Positions 44,141 through 51,546 of a stretch of DNA of 51,889 bases are shown here, piece by piece. How positions within the stretch are numbered: the stretch's first letter is position 1; the number at the start of each line of letters is the position of its first letter. This stretch comes from CAISOG01 sp044375625. Its GTDB lineage: Bacteria > Pseudomonadota > Alphaproteobacteria > CAISOG01. The notes under the pieces are model-generated. The model saw only the letters and a program-made list of their open reading frames with translations, did no database searches and was not told where the DNA came from. The DNA is taken from the NCBI GenBank assembly GCA_044375625.1, contig JBILMH010000010.1, positions 1-51,889 on the forward strand, written 5' to 3'. Made by a program: the position numbers and the translations under genes.

Positions 44141-45109
44141 CTAGCTGAATTGCTTAGCAAATTCGGCCGCCGCCACCTCACTGGCGGTTTCCAGCTTTCT
44201 GTCCTTGCCAATATAGGCATAGTGCATGCCCTGATATTCCATTTTGAAATAGGTGCAAATTTCCAGAAAGGGGACTTCAATACCGCTGGGCGCCGATTCG
44301 GGCGATCCCGCCACCATCAACCACAGCTTTTTGCCAGCCAACCCATCCCCCAAATCCTTGCGAATATCGGTCAGGTCGGTAAAACGATCAATAAACACCT
44401 TCATAACGCCGCTGATGGCTGACCAATACAGGGGGGTCACCAACACGATGCGCTTGGCCGCCACCATCTGTTCTGCGACCCACAAAAAATCATCCAGGCG
44501 ATTATGGTGATCATAATCAAAATAGCTGATGCTTTTGCCATGCAAATCAATCATTTGATAGGGGATTTTGCGAAACGCCTGATCCAAAGTATGACGGGTA
44601 TGACCATGGCTGCGTGAGCTGGCCATAATGACCAGCGGATCGCCCGTTTGCCCGCTTGGTTCCCAATGCATCCAAACCCGCAGTTCATCGTGATAGGCTT
44701 CGACAAAGCCGTGACGCTGATAAAAACGCTTGGCAGGCAAATTGGATCGCAACACCGACAGCGACAGGGGCAGCTTGCTGGCGCGTGCCTGTTCAATCAT
44801 ATCATGCAGCACAACGGTGCCCAACCCGCGCCCCTGAAAAATGGGATCAATCAACAGCTGCTTCACGAAAACCCGATCGGGCTCCTGCCCAAAAACCAAC
44901 ACCCCAGCATCCTGGCCGTCAACCTGAATGATTTTCATCTCAACGGGGTTATAGCGGCTTTTCAGATACTCCGCCTGCCAGGCTTCATCCCAACCAAACA
45001 ACGGCTCAACATAGGGGCGCAGGGTGGCGTGGTGGACTTTTTTGAAAAAATCAAAATCCCCCTGCACAGCGGGACGCAATTGATAATTGGTAATAGCCGT
45101 TTTGGACAT
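44141..45109 (-). CDS. GNAT acetyltransferase fused to NAD(P)H-dependent FMN reductase domain
   Basis: Two unrelated domains in one uninterrupted frame of 322 aa. Residues 9-150 are a GNAT N-acetyltransferase: the acetyl-CoA loop is FQGRGLGTVV at 91-100, and LRSNLPAKRFYQRHGFVEAY at 120-139 is the typical last motif. Residues 157-320 are a flavodoxin-fold NADPH-dependent FMN reductase: IMASSRSHGHT at 161-171 would bind FMN phosphate and TPLYWSAISGVMKVFIDRF at 225-243 is the second family signature. Substrates are unknown. The domains abut with only a few linking residues (PSGQTGDP). A hairpin with a bulged base (45154-45174) lies upstream in the divergent space with ogt. Confidence 0.85.
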   Translation of the reverse strand: MSKTAITNYQLRPAVQGDFDFFKKVHHATLRPYVEPLFGWDEAWQAEYLKSRYNPVEMKIIQVDGQDAGVLVFGQEPDRVFVKQLLIDPIFQGRGLGTVVLHDMIEQARASKLPLSLSVLRSNLPAKRFYQRHGFVEAYHDELRVWMHWEPSGQTGDPLVIMASSRSHGHTRHTLDQAFRKIPYQMIDLHGKSISYFDYDHHNRLDDFLWVAEQMVAAKRIVLVTPLYWSAISGVMKVFIDRFTDLTDIRKDLGDGLAGKKLWLMVAGSPESAPSGIEVPFLEICTYFKMEYQGMHYAYIGKDRKLETASEVAAAEFAKQFS

Positions 45110-45348
45110 GGGGGAACACCAGCTTTAAGGAGGTTGATAAGACAGGATAGCAGAAAGGGCGGAACCGCCCCTTTAGACTCTTCCTCAGACTCTTAAGACA
45201 GAACCATTCAGAACACTATCACCAAAATCATAAAAATCACATTAAACAGCGCAACCATTGAGACGTTTTGTTGGACAGTGGGGAGATTTTTTATGTAGGA
45301 TGGTGGCAGACGATGGTGAAGCTGAAAAAAATTATTGAGAGAGCTGAC

Positions 45349-45855
45349 ATGACCATTTCCTTTATTATTCCCAGCCCTATTGGCTTCCTGCAGGCGGTTT
45401 TTGAGCCAGAGGGAGCGTTGGAGTCACTACGCCTGACTGAGGCGGCCAACAGCAATCCTCCCAAAAAGATTGCCCCAACCGCCCCCAATGCGGCGGTGGC
45501 GGATAGCCTGAACCACCTAACGGAGCAGCTGACCGCCTATTTCGCGGGACAGCTTAAGGATTTCGATTTGCTGCTGGCGGGGGTGGGCACCGACTTTCAG
45601 CGCGATGTGTGGACTACCACCGCCACCATCCCCTATGGCCACACCACCAGCTATGGTGAAATAGCCAAGCGCATTGGACAGCCGCAGGCAGCGCGCGCCG
45701 TCGGCGGTGCGTTAGGGGCAAACCCATGGATATTGATCATCCCCTGCCATCGGGTGCTCAGCAGCGATCACAGCCTAAATGGATACGCATGGGGGATGCC
45801 GATCAAGCAATTTTTGTTGCAGCACGAACACGGCCTAGCCAGCAAAATCGTTTAG
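45349..45855 (+). CDS. ogt: Methylated-DNA--protein-cysteine methyltransferase
   Basis: Removes alkyl groups from O6-alkylguanine by transfer to its own cysteine. The acceptor is C133 in ILIIPCHRVLSSD; the DNA-contacting segment IPYGHTTSYGEIAKRIGQPQAARAVGGAL is intact apart from sequence drift, and LNGYAWGMPIKQFLL closes the active site. I chose ATG 45349 (168 aa), which begins at the conserved N-terminal domain; the open frame reaches 45268. It stops 14 bases before the convergent dps stop. Confidence 0.93.
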   Translation: MTISFIIPSPIGFLQAVFEPEGALESLRLTEAANSNPPKKIAPTAPNAAVADSLNHLTEQLTAYFAGQLKDFDLLLAGVGTDFQRDVWTTTATIPYGHTTSYGEIAKRIGQPQAARAVGGALGANPWILIIPCHRVLSSDHSLNGYAWGMPIKQFLLQHEHGLASKIV

Positions 45856-45869
45856 CTAAGCTAGGGAGA

Positions 45870-46346
45870 TTAACCACCCAAATGCGCTTCCAGGAACCAC
45901 AAATCCTTATCCAGCTGGCGGGAAATTTCGGTGAAAAGGTCGGCGGTGTTGGCGTCATTTAAATCGGTAGCCGTGGCAATAGCCTGCCGCGCACCCGCCC
46001 CCACCTGCGCCAGGGCGGCACTTAAGGCCTCCAGATGCTGTTTAGACGTGCTGGCGGTCAGCGGATAGGCGGCCAGGGGGCTAACCTTTGCCACCGCCTG
46101 CACCGTACCCTCCGCCACCCCACCCAGGGCGGTAATCCGCTCAGCCAGCAAATCCACCGCTTCGCTTACGCGGGTCGCCACCCCATCAAACAATTCGTGC
46201 AGGGCGATAAAATTTTCCCCCTTCACGTTCCAATGCGCCTGTTTGGCCTGCAGTTGCAGATCAAGGCTAGCCGCCAACTGCTGATTCAGCAGCGCGGTGA
46301 TTTTCTCACGAATCGCCAGAGGCAGGTCGTTTTTGGTTGGGTGCAT
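45870..46346 (-). CDS. dps: Dps-family DNA-binding ferritin-like protein
   Basis: Forms 12-subunit shells that oxidise and store iron and protect DNA in stress. The ferroxidase ligands are in KQAHWNVKGENFIALHELFDG, with the next helix carrying VSEAVDLLAERI. The C-terminal helix ends DLWFLEAHLGG, typical of the family. Length (158 aa) is normal. AGGAG lies eight bases upstream of ATG 46346. It is divergent from the quinone oxidoreductase gene. Confidence 0.95.
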   Translation of the reverse strand: MHPTKNDLPLAIREKITALLNQQLAASLDLQLQAKQAHWNVKGENFIALHELFDGVATRVSEAVDLLAERITALGGVAEGTVQAVAKVSPLAAYPLTASTSKQHLEALSAALAQVGAGARQAIATATDLNDANTADLFTEISRQLDKDLWFLEAHLGG

Positions 46347-46477
46347 CGGGGTATCTCCTAAAAAAAATTGCGCTTCGCCGCAAAGTTTACGCTTGGCTAC
46401 ATCCTACTCCGCCCGCTATCTTGTGCCAACAAGATTCGCTTCATGCCCCTGCCCCACCCCCCTACCCCCGTTTATCC

Positions 46478-47479
46478 ATGCACGCCATTGTTCATCAGCC
46501 GCCCAATAGCCCCACCCCCCTTCAGGATGTCCCCCTGACCTGGACAGAGCTGCCAACCCCTGTGCCAGCCGCGGGCGAAGTGCTAATCCAGGTGGCGGCG
46601 GCGGGGGTGAACCAGCCCGATTTGCTGCAACGGCGCGGCCTGTACCCCCCACCAGCAGGGCACAGCCCGATCCTAGGGCTAGAGGTGGCGGGAACCGTTG
46701 TACAGCTGGGCGCCGATGTGCGCGATATAGCGGTGGGGGATGTGGTTTGCGCCCTGACCAACGGTGGCGGCTATGCCGAATATGTCAGCGTGCCCGCCGG
46801 CCAGTGTCTGCCGATTCCCGCTGGCCTAAGCCTGATCGAGGCGGCCGCCCTGCCCGAGGCGTTGTTCACCCTGTGGGCGCATTTGTTCCTGCGCGCCAAC
46901 CTGCGTGGGGGGGAGAGGCTGTTGGTGCATGGCGCGGCGGGCGGCGTGGGGCATCTGGCGATCCAGCTGGCCAAGGCTTTTGGCGTCGGCGTGCTGGCAC
47001 TGGTGGGAACGAAGGAGCGGGCAGCCTTTGTCCGTAAGCTGGGGATTGAGCGGGTGTTGCCCGAATGGCGGCAGCAGAACTGGCCAGCCTGGGTTAAGGA
47101 AACTACGGGCGGGGATGGGGTCAGCGTGGTGTTGGATCACCATGGCGGATCGCTACTACCTCAGAATCTAAGCGTGTTGGAGCTGGAGGGGCGATTGCTG
47201 ATTATTGGGCAGATGGGTGGCAGCGGGGTGGAGGATGGCTTTGACGTCAACCGCCTACTAACCAAACGGCTGACCATCATGGGGGCAACCCTGCGCCCCC
47301 GCGCCAATGAATTTAAGGCGATGATTGCCTGGGAACTGTATCAAAAGGTTTGGCCGCTGGTGGAACAGGGGCGGGTTAAGCCGCATATCCACGCCACCCT
47401 GCCGATGGCAGAGGCCGCCACCGCCCACCAGCTGCTGGCCGATAATCAGGTGATGGGCAAAGTGGTGTTGGTGATTTAG
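46478..47479 (+). CDS. NAD(P)H-quinone oxidoreductase, zinc-less MDR family (PIG3-like)
   Basis: Medium-chain dehydrogenase/reductase without zinc sites, reducing quinones or other activated double bonds. Motifs in order: GVNQPDLLQRRGLYPPPAG, LGLEVAGTVVQLG, the cofactor-binding VHGAAGGVGHLAIQLAK with the glycine-rich turn, and VLDHHGGSLLPQNLSVL. I chose ATG 46478 (333 aa), the usual length; the frame is open upstream to 46337 but that part is not family-like and runs into the dps promoter region. The physiological substrate is unknown. Confidence 0.9.
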   Translation: MHAIVHQPPNSPTPLQDVPLTWTELPTPVPAAGEVLIQVAAAGVNQPDLLQRRGLYPPPAGHSPILGLEVAGTVVQLGADVRDIAVGDVVCALTNGGGYAEYVSVPAGQCLPIPAGLSLIEAAALPEALFTLWAHLFLRANLRGGERLLVHGAAGGVGHLAIQLAKAFGVGVLALVGTKERAAFVRKLGIERVLPEWRQQNWPAWVKETTGGDGVSVVLDHHGGSLLPQNLSVLELEGRLLIIGQMGGSGVEDGFDVNRLLTKRLTIMGATLRPRANEFKAMIAWELYQKVWPLVEQGRVKPHIHATLPMAEAATAHQLLADNQVMGKVVLVI

Positions 47480-47515
47480 TTGGGCGCGCTTAGCCGTTAG
47501 CCATCCGTTGCTAGA

Positions 47516-47968
47516 CTATTTGCTAATCAGGCTAATCAAAAAGGCTCGGGCGGCGTCAGGCAGGGAGGCAAACACGAAAACAGCCGCGGCGAAACCCGCA
47601 CCGTACTTCACCCAACTCCAGATATAGTCGATGCGGCCATGCAGCTCACGCGTTTCCTGGCGCAACTCTTTAGAATCTCTCTGCGTTTCGTCACGCAATT
47701 CTTTGATGTCTCTGTGTGTTTCATCCCGAAGATCTTTAATCTCTCCACGCAGGCTTTTTATCGATTCTTCGACGCTGTCAATTCTGGTTCCTAAGGCCTC
47801 TACCTTAGCCTCCACCCGCCCAAAGGATCGTTGCATGTCAGACAAAACGGCAAAAAACATGGAGGTGTGCGCCACCGACAGGCCACCCACATCTGGCAGG
47901 GCGGGCTGTTGCGCTTCAGCCTTTGATTTCGATTCACCGCTTGGCATATCCAATCCTTTAGGTGCCAT
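47516..47968 (-). CDS. Coiled-coil protein with C-terminal membrane anchor
   Basis: Function unknown. Residues about 46-116 are predicted coiled coil rich in Arg/Glu/Asp. Within it, three 11-residue units follow each other: LRDETHRDIKE, LRDETQRDSKE and LRQETRELHGR, a hendecad repeat visible also as 33-bp repeats in the DNA (about 47640-47740). A membrane segment near 121-137 (YGAGFAAAVFVFASLPD) leaves a short tail ending LISLISK. The layout resembles small phage-type or membrane-tethered coiled-coil proteins. It is convergent with the quinone oxidoreductase gene and divergent from trcR. Confidence 0.65.
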   Translation of the reverse strand: MAPKGLDMPSGESKSKAEAQQPALPDVGGLSVAHTSMFFAVLSDMQRSFGRVEAKVEALGTRIDSVEESIKSLRGEIKDLRDETHRDIKELRDETQRDSKELRQETRELHGRIDYIWSWVKYGAGFAAAVFVFASLPDAARAFLISLISK

Positions 47969-48149
47969 GAATTCTACTTATTCAATCATAACACAAATCC
48001 AGGGCGATTGTGAAGAACAGGTTGGGGGAAAAGAGTCTGTTGCATGAAAACATCCAAATTTGCCGATTCTGATTGATTCTGATGCAGCCTTAGGGTAACT
48101 GATAAACATCAATAACCACGACAATTTGTTTAGCGAAACGGAAATTACG

Positions 48150-48785
48150 ATGGCCACCACCAAAAAAAGCACTTCCAAGTCTGGATCAAAAGCCGCTGTG
48201 CAGGCTTTGCCGCTGATGCCTAAGGCAACGGCAATCTGGCTAATCGACAACACGGGCTTAACCTTTGACCAAATTGCGGCCTTCTGCGGCCTGCATATTC
48301 TTGAGGTGCAGGCGTTGGCTGACGGCGATGTTGCCCCAGGCATGCAGGGAACCAACCCCATCATGGCGGGCGTGTTAAGCCAGACGGAGATTGCCCGTTG
48401 TGAGACGGATTCCGCCGCCGTGCTGAAAGCCTTAGAGAATCGGATTGAAACGCCCGATCGTACGGCTGGCCCCCGCTATACCCCACTTAGCAAGCGGCAG
48501 GATAAGCCCGATGCGGTCGCCTGGATCCTGCGGAGCCACCCTGAGGTTCCCGACCATGCCATCGTCAAACTGTTGGGCACCACCAAAAACACCATTTCCG
48601 CCATTCGTGACCGTACCCATTGGAACTATTCCAACATTCGGCCGCGTCACCCTGTAGGCCTGGATATCTGCAAACAGGTGGATTTGGATGCCGTGCTGAC
48701 ACGTTACCCCAGCAAAACCCCCGTGCAGGATGCCAGCAGCAGCCATGATGGGGGCGACGATCTGCATTTGCCCGATATCGTTTAG
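48150..48785 (+). CDS. trcR: TrcR-type cell-cycle transcriptional regulator (DUF1013)
   Basis: Alphaproteobacterial DNA-associated regulator that binds RNA polymerase. The conserved core runs from LPLMPKATAIWLIDNTGLTF through FCGLHILEVQALADGDV, a helix-turn-helix-like region, to PDAVAWILRSHPEVPDHAIV with TTKNTISAIRDRTHWN. This matches the DUF1013 family, which is essentially restricted to Alphaproteobacteria. I chose ATG 48150 (211 aa), with GGA eight bases upstream; the frame opens at 48126. The tail is acidic and Ser-rich. Together with chpT it indicates a CtrA-type cell-cycle programme. Confidence 0.88.
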   Translation: MATTKKSTSKSGSKAAVQALPLMPKATAIWLIDNTGLTFDQIAAFCGLHILEVQALADGDVAPGMQGTNPIMAGVLSQTEIARCETDSAAVLKALENRIETPDRTAGPRYTPLSKRQDKPDAVAWILRSHPEVPDHAIVKLLGTTKNTISAIRDRTHWNYSNIRPRHPVGLDICKQVDLDAVLTRYPSKTPVQDASSSHDGGDDLHLPDIV

Positions 48786-48841
48786 CCTTTGGGGTGTCCG
48801 TACTGATTTATCGGCCGCAATTTTAGCAAAGGGTTGGTGAC

Positions 48842-49561
48842 ATGGCAGGTCATTCCCAGTTTAAAAATATTATGTACCGCAAGGGCGCGCAGGATGCGAA
48901 GCGCAGCCGCCTGTTCTCACGCCTGGTACGTGAGGTGATGGTGGCGGCCAGGGCGAATCCCGACCCTGCCAGCAATCCGCGCCTGCGTACCGCGATTGAG
49001 GCGGCGCGGGAAGCCAACATGCCAAAGGAAAATCTGGAACGCGCCATCAAAAAGGGCAGCGGGGAGGATGGCGGCGTGGTGTATGAGGAGGTGCGCTATG
49101 AGGGCTATGGCCCCGGCGGCATCGCCATTATTGTTGAGGGGTCAACCGACAACCGCAACCGCACCGCCAGCGATGTTCGCACCATGTTCAGCAAGAATGG
49201 TGGCAATCTGGGCGAAAGCAACAGCGTGACCTTTATGTTCAAACATGCGGGCGAAATTACCTATCCCTTCCGCATCGGGCTGGATAACGTTTTTGAGGCC
49301 GCGTTGGAACTGGGGGCAGACGATGTGCAGGGCGATGAGGAGGTGATTTCGGTGATTTGCGCCTCAGCCGACCTGGCATCCCTGCGCGACGGGTTGGAGG
49401 CCAAATTTGGCACGCCCGCCAGCGCAAAGCTGGTTTGGCTACCCCTGACCGCTGCCCCATTGGCGGGTGACAGCGCGGCACAGGCGTTAAAGCTGTTGGA
49501 TCAGTTGGATGGTTACGACGATGTGCAGGATGTCTACACCAATGCCGAATTCGCGGAATAA
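48842..49561 (+). CDS. yebC: YebC/PmpR family protein
   Basis: Probable transcription or translation regulator; some members help ribosomes pass proline runs. The N-terminus AGHSQFKNIMYRKGAQDAKR is the family signature, followed by NMPKENLERAIKKG and EGYGPGGIAIIVE. Length (239 aa) is normal. It commonly precedes ruvC, as here, with 18 bases between stop and start. Confidence 0.96.
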   Translation: MAGHSQFKNIMYRKGAQDAKRSRLFSRLVREVMVAARANPDPASNPRLRTAIEAAREANMPKENLERAIKKGSGEDGGVVYEEVRYEGYGPGGIAIIVEGSTDNRNRTASDVRTMFSKNGGNLGESNSVTFMFKHAGEITYPFRIGLDNVFEAALELGADDVQGDEEVISVICASADLASLRDGLEAKFGTPASAKLVWLPLTAAPLAGDSAAQALKLLDQLDGYDDVQDVYTNAEFAE

Positions 49562-49579
49562 TCGCCGCCGGCCAAAGCC

Positions 49580-50071
49580 ATGAAAGCCATCTTGGGGCTG
49601 GATCCAGGTCTGCGTCACACCGGTTGGGCGGTGGTGGTGGCCGATGATCGCGGCGCCCTTAGCCTGGCCGCCAGTGGCGTGATCGACGTGCCGCCAGCAA
49701 AACTAACTATGGCGGCGCGCCTTAGCCAACTGTTCGATGCGCTGCAATCCACCCTGCAACCGTTGGTGTTTGATGAGGCGGCGGTTGAGGAGGTTTTTGT
49801 CAACAAAAATGCCAAAAGCTCCCTCACCCTTGGTATGGCGCGGGGGGTGGTGATGTTGGTGCCCGCCATGCGCGGCATACCCGTTTACGAATACCCCACC
49901 AACCTGGTCAAAAAATGCCTCAGCGGCTTTGGCCATGCCGACAAAGCGCAGGTGCAACAGATGCTGCGCCTGGTCATAACGGGGGCAGACAACCTGCGCC
50001 CCGATGCCGCCGACGCCGCCGCCGTCGCCCTGTGTCATTGGCAACATCAGGGGTTGCAACACCAGCAATAA
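49580..50071 (+). CDS. ruvC: Holliday junction resolvase RuvC
   Basis: Cuts Holliday junctions symmetrically during recombination. The four acidic catalytic residues can be placed at D8 in LGLDPGLRHTGWA, E70 in AAVEEVFVNKN, and D142 and D145 in RPDAADAAAVALCHW. Length (163 aa) is normal. ruvA and ruvB usually follow in the same operon; here the coding strand instead enters AT-rich DNA with an unknown gene. Confidence 0.96.
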   Translation: MKAILGLDPGLRHTGWAVVVADDRGALSLAASGVIDVPPAKLTMAARLSQLFDALQSTLQPLVFDEAAVEEVFVNKNAKSSLTLGMARGVVMLVPAMRGIPVYEYPTNLVKKCLSGFGHADKAQVQQMLRLVITGADNLRPDAADAAAVALCHWQHQGLQHQQ

Positions 50072-50113
50072 AAACAGCAGAAGAAAAAGTTATCTTTTTA
50101 TTAATTATACATG

Positions 50114-50142
50114 TTGACAATTTGCATATTATAGATTATTCC
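50114..50142 (+). promoter_or_regulatory. Candidate promoter for the poly-C gene
   Basis: A perfect TTGACA (50114-50119) with a 17-base spacer leads to TATTCC (50137-50142), a weak -10. The whole 50090-50150 stretch is very AT-rich. A start here would leave an untranslated leader of about 60 bases. Confidence 0.4.
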
Positions 50143-50218
50143 TAAATTCTAACGCAACAACAGGCTGCCTGGGTTATTCCGCTGGCTGCAAATTTTAACC
50201 AGGAGTTTTCCATGACCG

Positions 50219-51283
50219 ATGCCCCCCCCCCCTGTAGTAGAACTAACTTCTGCAAAATTCCGATCCACTTATAAATATGGATCTTCTAAAACTGGTGCGA
50301 TTGGTGATTTAATTGCTGAATGTTCAGCATCTTACCCCGATCAAACATGTCGCATTATTCTTCCCAAAGAGGTAACTGACCGTGAAATTTGTCCTTTAAT
50401 ATGGGTAAACAGTAACTCTGATCCAAAAGATATTTTTAAAAGATTGTTGATGGGTCATAGTGAGATTGGACCTGGCCCGACAACATGGGTGGATGTGGTT
50501 AGAGAAACCAAGCGAAAATTGCAAAAAATCCTTGAAAAAGAACAAGCATTTGACAGTGATGCATCCAGAAGTTTTGCAAGCGCTTTAAATGCTTTTTGCG
50601 CAAAAGAATACAGAAATGTCAATGGATGCATTAGACTTGTTATCGATCTTGAAGAATTGGGTGATAGCCTTCCTCGATTCAATGCATTAGAATATCTTCA
50701 GTCAAACCCGACAGATCGTCAAAATATTGATGAATTAATAGCGATATATGAACTAAGTTCTGCAATTTATTATGCTTCACATGCTACAGAGAAGAATTTA
50801 GAATTAATTAGAGTGAACATACCTCGTGACGACAATCTTAATATTCCAAGCATGGAAGAGCTTGAGGTTTTATGGGCAGATCGTGACAAAAAGATCCGCG
50901 ATCACTATCGATCAAAAAATATCACCCTTACGGAAGCATTCACTAATTATACCGCTATCGCTCAGGAAGTTTTAGAAGAATCGGAAACTGGTTATTACCC
51001 TGATTGGGTTAAAGACAATATTAATTCTTTAGTCAGCACTCCTAGCGCAGAATCTGCAAAATCATTGTCTGGCCTAGTCAGGAAGACGTGTGAACACTGC
51101 GGATCTACAAAAGAAGAATTACAAAGAATTAAAAATGGAGATGGCGAAAAATTGCTGAAAGGTTTGTTGCGGGAACAATGGGCAGAGGAAATTGGCAAAC
51201 GCCTTGCTGATGCCGCCGTTCAGCTCGAAGTTGCCCATGAACTGCATCAGCGCACACTCGGCGGAGCCGCTAGGATTAAGTAA
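50219..51283 (+). CDS. Hypothetical protein (354 aa), start region interrupted by a C tract
   Basis: No recognisable family. Mostly hydrophilic and helical, without signal or membrane segment; a CEHCGSTKEEL segment near residue 288 has one CxxC pair, and the C-terminal part (about 310-345) is helical and charged. AT-richer than yebC and ruvC. The properly placed ribosome site AGGAG (50201-50205) is six bases before ATG 50212, but from there the frame reads MTDAPPP and then stops after 20 codons. With one C fewer in the tract, that ATG would read straight into this frame (MTDAPPPVVELTS). The only start in the present frame, ATG 50219, is 13 bases from AGGAG. The gene may be phase-variable, poorly expressed, or affected by a sequencing error. 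Confidence 0.6.
   Translation: MPPPPVVELTSAKFRSTYKYGSSKTGAIGDLIAECSASYPDQTCRIILPKEVTDREICPLIWVNSNSDPKDIFKRLLMGHSEIGPGPTTWVDVVRETKRKLQKILEKEQAFDSDASRSFASALNAFCAKEYRNVNGCIRLVIDLEELGDSLPRFNALEYLQSNPTDRQNIDELIAIYELSSAIYYASHATEKNLELIRVNIPRDDNLNIPSMEELEVLWADRDKKIRDHYRSKNITLTEAFTNYTAIAQEVLEESETGYYPDWVKDNINSLVSTPSAESAKSLSGLVRKTCEHCGSTKEELQRIKNGDGEKLLKGLLREQWAEEIGKRLADAAVQLEVAHELHQRTLGGAARIK
50222..50232 (+). repeat. Homopolymer of 11 cytosines
   Basis: Eleven consecutive C residues lie ten bases after the ATG at 50212. Such runs are prone to slippage in replication and transcription, and this one decides whether the downstream 354-codon frame is joined to the well-placed start. Confidence 0.85.
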
Positions 51284-51326
51284 CTTACTGTTGTCATCCT
51301 AGCCCCGCCATTTCCACCACTCCGTT

Positions 51327-51434
51327 GTCATCCTACTCCTTGTGAGTAGGATCTCCTTACTCCCTCGCCGCTTGTTTGACGGTTAGGATTTGAGATCCTA
51401 CCCAACATATCCAATTATTTGGGGGTAGGATGAC
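51327..51434 (-). repeat. Palindromic intergenic repeat (copy D)
   Basis: A 108-bp element from GTCATCCTACTCC to GGTAGGATGAC, lying between the poly-C gene and cysE. On the opposite strand it closely matches copy C (28683-28777); shared blocks include GTAGGATCTCCTTAC, GCCGCTTGT and TAGGATTTGAGAT. An additional GTCATCCTAG end lies just outside at 51293, as a solitary end does next to copy C. Confidence 0.75.
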
Positions 51435-51496
51435 ATTGTGATGCGGGTGCAGCGCGCCAAGTTCTGTGCTATTCGCAACCCCGCCCCCAAACTTTG

Positions 51497-51525
51497 TTGA
51501 CTTTTTTGCTCAACAATCCTATGGC
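51497..51525 (+). promoter_or_regulatory. Candidate cysE promoter
   Basis: TTGACT (51497-51502), a 17-base spacer and TATGGC (51520-51525). The -35 is good, the -10 moderate. A start here would leave a short leader before ATG 51547. Confidence 0.4.
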
Positions 51526-51546
51526 TGGGGGAATGAACGCAACGCC

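Noticed and set aside
45124..45140. Perfect ribosome-binding sequence TAAGGAGGT on the plus strand upstream of ogt
   Set aside because: No start codon at a usable distance leads to a frame of any length; probably chance.
45154..45174. Stem-loop AAAGGGCGG/CCGCCCCTTT between the fusion gene and ogt
   Set aside because: It lies between divergent genes where a terminator is not expected, and the two-base loop with a bulge makes the fold doubtful.
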